Assembly (NCBI GenBank): GCA_943789295.1
Contig: CALSTO010000001.1
Location: 620,001 to 684,000 of the forward strand
Reading direction: 5' to 3'
Length of the DNA: 64,000 nucleotides
Origin: MAG-121220-bin8 sp002700465
GTDB lineage: Bacteria > Bacteroidota > Bacteroidia > Flavobacteriales > Flavobacteriaceae
Every line of letters starts with the position of its first letter. The first letter of the stretch is position 1. Made by a program: the position numbers and the translations under genes. This document shows positions 11,483 to 20,040 of the stretch, piece by piece. A model generated the notes under the pieces. That model was not told the origin of the DNA, ran no database searches, and was given only the letters and a program-made list of their open reading frames with translations.

Positions 11483-12844
11483 TTAGTTACTTATCGTTTT
11501 TTTGTCTGTTATAAGTAAATTCAATAATCCAGCAAAAATTAAAGATAATCCAGCAATTACCATCGAAAATATCACCTTGTCTCCAATTAAATTGGTTAAC
11601 ATATTTATTCCGCCAATTGCTGCAATTATTTGAGGAATTACAATGAACATATTAAATATCCCCATACTTGTCCCCATACTTTCTTCATTAACTGAGCTTG
11701 ACAACATTGCATAGGGCATAGATAAAATACTTCCCCAAGATATTCCTATCAAACTAAAAGAAATTAATAATAAATTATGATTTGAAATAAAATACATTGA
11801 TATAAAACCAATCCCGCCTGCAATTAATGACCAAAGGTGTATTTGTTTTCTGTTAATAATTCTTTTAGAGCTATAAAGGGTGAGAATTAAAGCGAACAAC
11901 ATTGAAGAAAGCCCATATGTTCCCATATAAGAGCCAGTTAGATTTGAAGCCTTTTGAAAATCTAAATTTTCAGAATTATATTGGGCCAGTTCAACTTTGT
12001 TAGTTAAATCAAAATCACTCATTACTGGAATAGGAGCATTAAATACGTGTTCAGTAATGGCTGGATTAGCCATGCTCCACATTGTAAAAAACGCAAACCA
12101 GCTAAAAAACTGAATTAAACCAAGTTTTTTCATTGTTAAAGGCATATCAATGAAATGATTTGTAAATTCATTTAACATAGATTTGAAACTTCTATTTTGC
12201 TTTTGTCTAAATTCTTTCAAATCTTTTGGAGGGTATTCTTTTGTAGTAAAAATTGTAAATAATATTGATGTTAGAAAAACAAATGCTCCAATTCCAAATG
12301 CAAATTTTACTGAATCTGGAATAACTCCAGGTTCAGCAACATCACTTACACCTAAACTACTTATGAAATAGGGTAAGTTACTTGCGATCCAGGTTCCAAT
12401 ACCAATTATTAATGTTTGAGTTATGAATCCATATGATCTTTGTGAATCAGGAAGTTTATCAGCAACAAGGGCTCTAAATGGTTCCATGCTTATGTTTATA
12501 GATGCATCAAGAATCCATAAAAAACCAGCGGCCATCCAAAGAGTAGATGAATAGGGAACAAAAAATAATGTTATTGAACTTAAAATTGCACCAATTAAAA
12601 AATAAGGTTTTCTTCTCCCAAGAATAGGGTGCCATGTATTATCGCTTAGATAACCTATTATAGGTTGTACAATTAATCCTGTTAGAGGAGCCGCTATCCA
12701 TAAAAGCGGAATACTAGCTTCTTCTACACCAAGTGTTTGAAAAATCCTAGACATAAACCCACCCTGAAGAGCAAACCCAAATTGAATTCCTAAGAACCCA
12801 AAACTCATATTCCATATTTCCCAAAAGCCTAACTTTTTTTTCAT
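11483..12844 (-). CDS. MFS sugar transporter, maltose/maltodextrin type
   Basis: Inner-membrane importer, probably a cation symporter for maltose or maltodextrins, of the SLC45/MalT-like branch of the major facilitator superfamily. About 12 hydrophobic segments are seen; the N-terminus MKKKLGFWEIWNMSFGFLGIQFGFALQ, the loop GYLSDNTWHPILGRRKPYFLIGA and the SINISMEPFRALVADKLP segment are typical of the family. At 453 residues it is full length. It is the first gene of the operon that continues into pgmB, GH65 and GH13. A LacI-type palindrome lies 187 bases upstream at 13031-13046. Confidence 0.85.
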   Translation of the reverse strand: MKKKLGFWEIWNMSFGFLGIQFGFALQGGFMSRIFQTLGVEEASIPLLWIAAPLTGLIVQPIIGYLSDNTWHPILGRRKPYFLIGAILSSITLFFVPYSSTLWMAAGFLWILDASINISMEPFRALVADKLPDSQRSYGFITQTLIIGIGTWIASNLPYFISSLGVSDVAEPGVIPDSVKFAFGIGAFVFLTSILFTIFTTKEYPPKDLKEFRQKQNRSFKSMLNEFTNHFIDMPLTMKKLGLIQFFSWFAFFTMWSMANPAITEHVFNAPIPVMSDFDLTNKVELAQYNSENLDFQKASNLTGSYMGTYGLSSMLFALILTLYSSKRIINRKQIHLWSLIAGGIGFISMYFISNHNLLLISFSLIGISWGSILSMPYAMLSSSVNEESMGTSMGIFNMFIVIPQIIAAIGGINMLTNLIGDKVIFSMVIAGLSLIFAGLLNLLITDKKTISN

Positions 12845-13030
12845 ATAAAAAATAAAAAAATTACAGACATGATGTCTATTAGATATTACGTGTTTATAGG
12901 AAATGATTAACCTTAAAAAGGTAATTTTAAATGAATCAAAACCATAAACTAATTGAGAAGTAGATTTATAATTTTGAAATGCTAATATATTATTTTTTTA
13001 AACTTTAATTCATAATTAATTCAAAAATCT

Positions 13031-13046
13031 ACTATAACGTTATAGT
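13031..13046. promoter_or_regulatory. Predicted LacI operator O1 (maltose operon)
   Basis: ACTATAACGTTATAGT is a perfect 16-bp palindrome with a central CG, the form bound by LacI-family dimers. It lies between the end of the lacI gene and the MFS gene. The identical sequence recurs in front of the SusC gene. The pairing with the regulator is inferred from position and identity. Confidence 0.75.
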
Positions 13047-13061
13047 AAATTTAATAGTGAA

Positions 13062-14096
13062 TCAAGAGGATTCTCTCTTAATTAATGAACAATTTATAAT
13101 TTCTGTTTTGTGTTCTTTACTACTTGTTTTTCCAGTTAATTTATTTATTAAAAGTTTAGCTGCTCTTTCGCCCATGATTTCTCCGTGTTGACTAATTGTA
13201 GATAAAGATGGAGAGGAGTATCTAGAAATAACACCATCGGTAAATGATATTATTGCAATTTCATTTGGAACCGTAATCTTATTTTTTTTAAGAACTTTTA
13301 AGGCTGACCCAGCATAAATTTCGTTTACTCCCAATATTGCGTCAACTTTTTTAATTTTTAGAACTTTTTCTAATTCATTTTCCAAAAAAGACATCTCTAA
13401 TTGGCTTCCTTTTTTATCTTTAACTTTTATAATTAAATCGCTATCAGGAATAATATCGTTGTCTTTTAATGCTTCTAAATACCCTTCTGTTCTAAGGTTT
13501 CCGACACTGACATAGTCCTCAGATGTTAACAGAAGAATATTAGTTCTATTATCATCAATTAAAGCTTGAGTAGCTTCTTTGGCAGCCTGTTTATCATTAA
13601 CTATAACTTTATCACATTTGACATCATTAATAACCCTATCGAATAGAACAACTGGAATTCCTAAATCAATAGTTTCTTTAATATGGTGAAAATCTTGCAT
13701 CTTTAGGGTCTCTTTCGCTATTGACATTATAATTCCATCTATATGTCCGTTTGCAAGGGTCTCCATATTCAGTACTTCTTTCTCAAAGGATTCATTCGAA
13801 ACAGCTATAATAACATTATAACCACTTTCAGTTGAAAATTTTTCAATACTATTGATTACTATTGAAAAAAAGTGGTGAACAATTTCAGGGATTATAACTC
13901 CTATTGTTTTAGTTTTTCTGTTTTTTAAACTTAGAGCAATATTATTGGGGCGATAATTATGTGCCTTTGCAAATGCCTTAATTTTCTGTCTAGTTTCAAT
14001 ACCAATCTCATGACTATCTTTTAAGGATTTAGAGACCGTTGAAATAGAAACATTTAGTTCGTTTGCAATTTCTTTAAGAGTTATACGTCTTATCAT
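13062..14096 (-). CDS. LacI-family transcriptional regulator of the alpha-glucan genes
   Basis: DNA-binding repressor or activator responding to a sugar. The N-terminal helix-turn-helix reads TLKEIANELNVSISTVSKSLKDSHEIG (residues 6-32) with the hinge helix RPNNIALSLKN near residue 53; the rest is a periplasmic-binding-protein-like effector domain (TIGVIIPEIVHHFFS, GIPVVLFDRVI, AILGVNEIYAGSALKVLK). 344 residues, full length. It lies between two gene sets, the maltose operon below and the SusC locus on the other strand, and the same palindrome stands before each. The inducer is probably maltose or a maltodextrin by analogy with flavobacterial maltose loci. Confidence 0.9.
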   Translation of the reverse strand: MIRRITLKEIANELNVSISTVSKSLKDSHEIGIETRQKIKAFAKAHNYRPNNIALSLKNRKTKTIGVIIPEIVHHFFSIVINSIEKFSTESGYNVIIAVSNESFEKEVLNMETLANGHIDGIIMSIAKETLKMQDFHHIKETIDLGIPVVLFDRVINDVKCDKVIVNDKQAAKEATQALIDDNRTNILLLTSEDYVSVGNLRTEGYLEALKDNDIIPDSDLIIKVKDKKGSQLEMSFLENELEKVLKIKKVDAILGVNEIYAGSALKVLKKNKITVPNEIAIISFTDGVISRYSSPSLSTISQHGEIMGERAAKLLINKLTGKTSSKEHKTEIINCSLIKRESS

Positions 14097-14183
14097 TTTG
14101 ATAAAATTAAAAACTAAATATTATATTTTTAATAAAGATAATTAGTATATTTTGTTTAATTGATAAAAAATAAAGTTATTAAC

Positions 14184-14199
14184 ACTATAACGTTATAGT
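14184..14199. promoter_or_regulatory. Predicted LacI operator O2 (SusC promoter region)
   Basis: A second exact copy of ACTATAACGTTATAGT, in the lacI-susC intergenic space. Its centre is 22 bp from that of the next, imperfect copy, about two helical turns, so two dimers could bind the same face of the DNA. Confidence 0.75.
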
Positions 14200-14205
14200 T
14201 AGCTA

Positions 14206-14221
14206 GCTACAACGTTATAGT
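14206..14221. promoter_or_regulatory. Predicted LacI operator O3, imperfect copy
   Basis: GCTACAACGTTATAGT matches the palindrome at 14 of 16 positions, with a perfect right half and both changes in the left half. It sits 95 bp upstream of the likely SusC start. Weaker binding than the perfect sites would be expected. Confidence 0.65.
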
Positions 14222-14315
14222 TAATTTATATATAAAACTTTCTTGTTCATCTTTATTAATTAACATAAATTAGTAAGTGAGAAGTAGATTTTTTAACCAA
14301 ATAAAAATCAAAAAT

Positions 14316-17216
14316 ATGATGAAATTTTTAAAACAAATTCAAATTCTTTTTTTGCTTTTCCTATCACTAGGAGCTTTTGCACAACAAAGTGTTTCGGGTT
14401 TAATTACAGACAATTCAGGTACTCCTTTACCTGGTGTTAATGTAATTATACAAGGAACTAATGTTGGAGTTTCAAGTGATTTTGACGGTAATTATCAAAT
14501 TAACGCTGATAATGGTCAAATTTTAGTTTTTTCATACATTGGATACGAGAGTGTTGAATTAACTGTTAATGGAGCAAATCAAGATGTTAAAATGACAGAA
14601 TCCGATTCTGAATTAGATGAAGTCGTTGTGATTGGATACGGAACAGTTAGAAAAAAAGATTTAACTGGTGCTGTAGATTTAGTCACTGAAAAGAACTTTG
14701 CAAAAGGTTCTGTGGTATCTCCACAACAATTGATAAGAGGAAAAGTTGCTGGTGTGTCTATTGTTTCAAATAGTGGAGCACCTGGTGACGATTCTAATGT
14801 TCTTATAAGAGGAATAGGTTCTTTAAACTTAAATTCTAATCCTTTATATGTTGTTGATGGAATTCCTTTAGATTCTGGCGGTGTTGGTGGGTCTAGAAGT
14901 CCATTAAATGCTATAAATCCTGCTGATATTGAAGCTATAAGTATTTTAAAAGATGCTTCAGCTACGGCTATATATGGATCAAGAGCAGCAAATGGTGTAG
15001 TTTTAATTACTACCAAAAAAGGTAAAACTGGGGATCTTAAATTTAATTTTAGTTCCAGATCATCTTCGTTCACACCAATTGATTTTGTAGATGTGTTAAA
15101 TGCAACACAATTTAAATATGCAGTTCAGGCTACAGGTGTTTCAGATTATATTTCTAGACTTGGTTCAAATGATACAGATTGGCAAAGAGAAATTTATGAA
15201 ACAGCAAGGGCTCAAAATAATAGTTTTTCAGTTTCTGGTGGACTTTTAGACATGCCTTTTAGAGCATCTTTAGGATACACTGATCAGGATGGTATTTTAA
15301 TGGGTGACAATTTTAACAGAATGACAGGATCTTTCAATATAGCTCCCTCATTATTAGATGGTGACTTAAGAGCTAATGTTAATGTTAGATTTGTAAGAAG
15401 TGAAAATGATTTTGCAAATAGAGGAGCAATTGGATCAGCTGTATTTTTTGATCCAACTAAACCAGTTTTTGGATCTTCTTCAAACTATGGAGGATATTAT
15501 ACCTGGCTTGATTCTACTGGAAAAAAATTAGCATTGTCTCCAACTAATCCACTTGCATTATTGAATTTAAGTGATGATGAGTCGACAGTTGATAGAATTA
15601 TTACCAATTTAAAATTAGATTATGACCTTCCAGTTGACGGGTTAATCGCAACTGTAAATGCTGGTTATGATAATTCTAAAGGTGAAGGGTTTAGTTCGCA
15701 AGATAAAAACATGCCAACTGATGCAGCAGGCTTTAACGGGAGTAATAATATATATTCTAATGAAACAACTAATTTATTGTTTGATGCATATTTAAATTAT
15801 GCTTTAGAGTCCGGAAAATCAAACCTTTCTGTAACAGCAGGTCATTCATATCAAAGCTTTGAGTATGATAACTCGAGTACGGCATCCGTTGAATATTTAA
15901 ATCCAGACGGTTCGGTTAACTCTGGATCTTCAACAAATAATTCATTTATTGATACATCAAAAAATGTTTTACTTTCCTATTTTGGAAGATTTAATTATTC
16001 ATTTGATGAAAAATATCTACTTACAGCAACTTTAAGAGCTGATGCTTCTTCAAAATTACCCTCAAGTGATAGATGGGGACAATTCTTTTCTGCTGCTTTA
16101 GCTTGGAACTTTTATGATGATGGTGTTGACAAATTAAAGTTTAGAGTTGGTTTTGGTGAAGTTGGAAATGTCAATGGATTAGGAGATTATAATTTCTTAA
16201 CTAGATACGTTAGTAGTGATTCTCAAGCAAAGTATGGATTTGGTAATTCATTTTATTCTACATACAGACCTGCTCCAATCAATAAAAATTTAAGATGGGA
16301 AGTAGGGCAAACTACAAACTTTGGAATTGATTTTACATTTTCTGACCTAAAAATAGATGGTTCAATAAATGCATATGTTAAAAAGACTAATGATTTAATA
16401 GCTACTGCGGTTATTGATCCTTTTACAAATTTTGGTACTACAATTGATGCCAATATTGGTGATATGGAAAATAAAGGGGTTGAAATTCAACTAAATTCTA
16501 CCTTATTCGAATCAGACGATTTAAAATTTGATATCAGTTATAATGTTTCTATTAACGATAACAAAATTACTAGACTGGATAACGAACAAAATGTTGGTGG
16601 AATTGGTTTTGGTGCTTTTCTTCAAAGACATGAAACAGGTAAATCTCCATATTCGTATTATGTGTATAAACAAATTTATGATCATAAAGGAAGACCCATT
16701 GAAGGATCCTATGCTGATCTAAACGGTGATGGAAGAATTAACAATGACGATAGATACTTTTATAAAGATCCGTATGCTGATGTACTAATGGGTTTAACAG
16801 CATCTGTAACATATAAAGATTTTGATTTAAGTATGGCTTCGAGGGCTAGTTTAGGAAACTATAGTTCAAATAGAATGATGGCAGCTTCAGTTGAAAATCA
16901 AATATGGAATTTAGGAAGATTATCAAATGTTCACTCTTCTTATTTAGACACAGGTTTTTTATATTTTTCTGATAAAAATGCAGTAAGTGATCATCATATC
17001 CAAAATGCTTCCTTTTTTAAATTAGATAACGTTACATTAGGCTGGACAGTCGATAATGTAATTGATAATAATCCAATGAGATTATATATAAGCGCAGATA
17101 ATCTGCTGACCATTACTGAATATGAAGGAATTGATCCTGAAATAACAGGTGGTTTAGATAGTAACTTTTATCCAAGATCCAGAGCTGTAGCTTTAGGACT
17201 TGATATTAATTTTTAA
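14316..17216 (+). CDS. SusC/RagA-type TonB-dependent transporter
   Basis: Outer-membrane importer for a large oligosaccharide, working with the adjacent SusD protein. I chose ATG 14316 because it gives a clean signal peptide (MMKFLKQIQILFLLFLSLGAF, cleavage after AFAQ); a GTG at 14277 would add a charged 13-residue extension. After the signal come a carboxypeptidase-regulatory-like sandwich (SGLITDNSGTPLPGVNVIIQGTN, residues about 25-105), a plug domain (DEVVVIGYGTVRKKDLTGAV, NPLYVVDGIPLD, SILKDASATAIYGSRAANGV) and a long beta-barrel ending in phenylalanine. 966 residues. First gene of the plus-strand locus, behind the LacI operators. I saw no canonical TAnnTTTG promoter before it. Confidence 0.93.
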   Translation: MMKFLKQIQILFLLFLSLGAFAQQSVSGLITDNSGTPLPGVNVIIQGTNVGVSSDFDGNYQINADNGQILVFSYIGYESVELTVNGANQDVKMTESDSELDEVVVIGYGTVRKKDLTGAVDLVTEKNFAKGSVVSPQQLIRGKVAGVSIVSNSGAPGDDSNVLIRGIGSLNLNSNPLYVVDGIPLDSGGVGGSRSPLNAINPADIEAISILKDASATAIYGSRAANGVVLITTKKGKTGDLKFNFSSRSSSFTPIDFVDVLNATQFKYAVQATGVSDYISRLGSNDTDWQREIYETARAQNNSFSVSGGLLDMPFRASLGYTDQDGILMGDNFNRMTGSFNIAPSLLDGDLRANVNVRFVRSENDFANRGAIGSAVFFDPTKPVFGSSSNYGGYYTWLDSTGKKLALSPTNPLALLNLSDDESTVDRIITNLKLDYDLPVDGLIATVNAGYDNSKGEGFSSQDKNMPTDAAGFNGSNNIYSNETTNLLFDAYLNYALESGKSNLSVTAGHSYQSFEYDNSSTASVEYLNPDGSVNSGSSTNNSFIDTSKNVLLSYFGRFNYSFDEKYLLTATLRADASSKLPSSDRWGQFFSAALAWNFYDDGVDKLKFRVGFGEVGNVNGLGDYNFLTRYVSSDSQAKYGFGNSFYSTYRPAPINKNLRWEVGQTTNFGIDFTFSDLKIDGSINAYVKKTNDLIATAVIDPFTNFGTTIDANIGDMENKGVEIQLNSTLFESDDLKFDISYNVSINDNKITRLDNEQNVGGIGFGAFLQRHETGKSPYSYYVYKQIYDHKGRPIEGSYADLNGDGRINNDDRYFYKDPYADVLMGLTASVTYKDFDLSMASRASLGNYSSNRMMAASVENQIWNLGRLSNVHSSYLDTGFLYFSDKNAVSDHHIQNASFFKLDNVTLGWTVDNVIDNNPMRLYISADNLLTITEYEGIDPEITGGLDSNFYPRSRAVALGLDINF

Positions 17217-17225
17217 ACTATTATT

Positions 17226-18836
17226 ATGAAAAAAATATTTTATTTATTCACATTATCATCATTGATACTAGTTTCGTGTCATGCTGATTTAGATCAAGAC
17301 CCTACGGATCCTGATTTATTTACAGAAATTGATGTTTTTAAAGACGTTGACTCTGCAAAAGGAGCGCTTGCTAAAATTTATGCGAGTTTAGCAATTACTG
17401 GCCAGTCTGGTCCTGATGGTAATCCTGACATAGACCCAAGTTTAATTGATGAAGGATTTTCTCAATACACTAGAATTCTTTACACATTAAATGTTTGTAG
17501 TACTGATGAAGCTGTTGTTGGATGGGGTGACCCAGGACTGCCAAACATTCATGAAATGTCATGGGACATAAACAACCCATGGACACAAGGAATGTATTTT
17601 AGATTAGCACAAGTGGTGTCATTTTCAAATTCATTTATCGAAAATGCTGCAGATTTAGCTTCAACAAGCTCAGATGCTGCTTATTTTGTTGCTGAAGCAA
17701 GATTTTTAAGAGCTTACGCATATTTACAACTTATAGACATGTATGCTAATGTTCCCTTAGTTACTCAGTTAACCTCTGAACTTCCAGAGCAAAGTAATAG
17801 ACAAGAGATTTTCTCTTTTATTGAAACGGAGCTTAATGAACTTACTTCCTTATTAGCAGATTCTAGATCCAATGAATATGGAAGGGTTGATAAAGTAGCC
17901 GCTTGGGCTTTACTTTCTCGACTATATTTAAATGCACCTGTATATATTGGTTCCGATATGAGCTCACAGGTCATAGCTAATGCTGAAAAAGTTATTTCAA
18001 GTTCATATTCTTTAAATACAACTGATGGCAACGGAAATGGTTCTGCATATGATGAATTATTTCTTGCTGACAATAATACAAATGGGGCTCAAAATGAGTT
18101 TATTTTTGTTGTTCAATTTGACGGCTTAAATAGTCAAACATGGGGTGGAGGAACTTTTATGGTTCATGCACCAATTGGTGGCTCAATGGATCCTTCAATC
18201 TTCGGAGTTAATGGAGGATGGGGTGGACTTAGAACAACTAAAGCTTTAGTAGATAAATTTGAATATTCTGTTACAGCATCCGATGGAGATGGTTATCCAA
18301 TTGCTTGGTCAGATTCTAGAGCAATGTTTCACACCGACGGTCAAAATTATGAAATGGAAAAGGTTGCTCCATTTAAAGAAGGTTATGGAGTTACTAAGTT
18401 TAGAAACGTTGATATAAACGGAGCAGCTGGTTCTGATTCTTCAGGAAATCATGTTGATACAGATTTGTCAATAATTAGATTAGCAGAAGTTTATCTAAAT
18501 TATGCTGAAGCTGCTGTAAAAGGAGGAGGAGGTAGCATGGCTACTGCAACTGATCTAATTAATCAATTAAGATCACGAGCTGGTGCTCCATCAATAACAA
18601 CTTCTGATTTGACATCTGATTTTGTTTTAGATGAAAGATCAAGAGAATTGTATTGGGAAGGACAAAGAAGATCAGATTTAATAAGACATAATAAATTTGT
18701 TACATCTAATTATATGTGGCCATTTAAAGCAGGAGCTGCTCAAGGGAAAGCTTCTGACGATTATAGAAGAATTTTTCCTATTCCAGAAGCTGTGCTTCTA
18801 GTGAATACTAACTTAACACAAAATCCAAATTATTAA
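17226..18836 (+). CDS. SusD-like glycan-binding lipoprotein
   Basis: Surface lipoprotein that captures oligosaccharides and lids the SusC channel. Lipobox LVSC with Cys18. The SusD/RagB fold is marked by ARFLRAYAYLQLIDMYANVPLV near residue 157 (tetratricopeptide-like helices), VAAWALLSRLYLNA near 221, and the C-terminal VLDERSRELYWEGQRRSDLIRHNKF near 462. 536 residues is typical. The gap to the SusC gene is 9 bases and to the next gene 2 bases, so translation is probably coupled. The ligand is likely starch or a maltodextrin, judged from the two GH13 enzymes downstream and the LacI/maltose context. Confidence 0.93.
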   Translation: MKKIFYLFTLSSLILVSCHADLDQDPTDPDLFTEIDVFKDVDSAKGALAKIYASLAITGQSGPDGNPDIDPSLIDEGFSQYTRILYTLNVCSTDEAVVGWGDPGLPNIHEMSWDINNPWTQGMYFRLAQVVSFSNSFIENAADLASTSSDAAYFVAEARFLRAYAYLQLIDMYANVPLVTQLTSELPEQSNRQEIFSFIETELNELTSLLADSRSNEYGRVDKVAAWALLSRLYLNAPVYIGSDMSSQVIANAEKVISSSYSLNTTDGNGNGSAYDELFLADNNTNGAQNEFIFVVQFDGLNSQTWGGGTFMVHAPIGGSMDPSIFGVNGGWGGLRTTKALVDKFEYSVTASDGDGYPIAWSDSRAMFHTDGQNYEMEKVAPFKEGYGVTKFRNVDINGAAGSDSSGNHVDTDLSIIRLAEVYLNYAEAAVKGGGGSMATATDLINQLRSRAGAPSITTSDLTSDFVLDERSRELYWEGQRRSDLIRHNKFVTSNYMWPFKAGAAQGKASDDYRRIFPIPEAVLLVNTNLTQNPNY

Positions 18837-18838
18837 TT

Positions 18839-19969
18839 ATGAAAACTATATTAAAATTTAGTAAACTATTATTATTTACATTTTTAATTGTAAATATATC
18901 TTCTTGTGAAAAAGAAGATTATTTAATCTTTACTGCAATAAATCAGAAAGAGGTTAAATTTCAAAATGAATTTCAAGATGTTTATAAAATATCTCAACAA
19001 ACATCAAATAATATTTCCGAGAGATTAGTTTGGAATGCTCCAGACTTTGATGCACCAACGACTGTAACTTATGTAGTTGATATTTCAACAAATAGTGATT
19101 TTTCAACAATTGATATGAGTTCAGGTGATACTTCTAATAATCATTTAGGAGTAAAAGTAAGTTCAATGCTTGAATTTGCTGAAACTTTAGGCTTAGATGA
19201 TGATCCTAGTACGACTTTTAGTGATGGTTCTCCAAATAATACAGGAATGGTTTATGCAAGAGTTACTGCTTATGCAGGAACTTCTTCTTCTGGTGCAAAC
19301 CAATCATCAACTGTTTCTAAAACAGCTTCAATGAATATTGAGGTCCTTGAAAATGTTGGAGCATGTACTGATTCTGCATTAAGTAACTGGGGACTTGTTG
19401 GAAGTGCTGTTAATGGATGGGGTGGAACAAATAGAGGTTTTGCTGCCGGAAATGATGTTCCGTTTTTAAGTAATGGACAAGATGGAATGTTTAGAGCAGT
19501 TGCAACCTTGTACGATGGTGAGTTTAAAATTCGTGAAGATAACGCTTGGGGTCTTAATTACGGAGATAATGGAGCAGATGGTACATTAGAGCAAAATGGT
19601 GCCAATATTTCTATATCTGCTGGTCATTATATCATTGACTTTGATGCTGTTAATTTTACTATAACTATTACACCTGCAGGAACTGTGTGGGGAGTAGTTG
19701 GTAGTGCAACTTTAAATGGTTGGGGAGCAGCTGAAGATGTAAAATTAATGCCAGATCCTTGTAATGATGGTGTCTATATAGTTAAAGATGTTGTTTTAAC
19801 TGACGGTGAAATTAAGTTTAGACAAGATGATGCATGGGGTGTAAATGTTGGAGATAATGGAGCTGATGGTACTTATGAAGCTAATGGAGCTAATATAGCT
19901 GTTACGGCTGGAACTTACGATATGACCTTAGATACTGTTAACGGCACATATACTTTAACTGTTAATTAA
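18839..19969 (+). CDS. SusE/SusF-like outer-membrane starch-binding lipoprotein
   Basis: Surface lipoprotein with an N-terminal SusE-type Ig domain (residues about 30-170; LVWNAPDFDAPTTVTYVVDIS) and two tandem carbohydrate-binding repeats. The repeats start with WGLVGSAVNGWGG near residue 181 and WGVVGSATLNGWGA near 283, and each contains the same inner pattern: GEFKIREDNAWGLNYGDNGADGT against GEIKFRQDDAWGVNVGDNGADGT. The lipobox is SSC, Cys23. Aromatic tips of such repeats bind alpha-glucan in SusE/SusF. It is the third gene of the SusCDE block, and a strong terminator follows it. Confidence 0.85.
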   Translation: MKTILKFSKLLLFTFLIVNISSCEKEDYLIFTAINQKEVKFQNEFQDVYKISQQTSNNISERLVWNAPDFDAPTTVTYVVDISTNSDFSTIDMSSGDTSNNHLGVKVSSMLEFAETLGLDDDPSTTFSDGSPNNTGMVYARVTAYAGTSSSGANQSSTVSKTASMNIEVLENVGACTDSALSNWGLVGSAVNGWGGTNRGFAAGNDVPFLSNGQDGMFRAVATLYDGEFKIREDNAWGLNYGDNGADGTLEQNGANISISAGHYIIDFDAVNFTITITPAGTVWGVVGSATLNGWGAAEDVKLMPDPCNDGVYIVKDVVLTDGEIKFRQDDAWGVNVGDNGADGTYEANGANIAVTAGTYDMTLDTVNGTYTLTVN

Positions 19970-19993
19970 GTTTAGTTTTGATTAATTAAAAAA

Positions 19994-20026
19994 ATGGGTT
20001 ATCAACTTGATAATCCATTTTTTTTT
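19994..20026 (+). terminator. Rho-independent terminator after SusE/F-like gene
   Basis: A 10-bp stem (ATGGGTTATC with GATAATCCAT, one G-T pair) and a 5-base loop are followed by nine T. It lies 24 bases past the SusE/F stop and 15 bases before the GH43 gene. It would lower, not necessarily abolish, expression of the downstream enzymes relative to SusCDE. Confidence 0.8.
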
Positions 20027-20040
20027 ATTCACTTTAGAGT

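Noticed and set aside
14277..14315. GTG start giving a 13-residue extension of the SusC protein
   Set aside because: The extension is charged (MRSRFFNQIKIKN) and sits before a complete signal peptide that begins at the ATG at 14316.
14097..14315. Canonical TTTG-N19-TAnnTTTG promoter before the SusC gene
   Set aside because: TTTG at 14151 has no matching -7 box at the right distance; only weak partial matches were found.
14579..15073. 164-codon open frame on the minus strand inside the SusC gene
   Set aside because: It is the antisense shadow of the conserved plug domain and shows no domain, signal or start context of its own.
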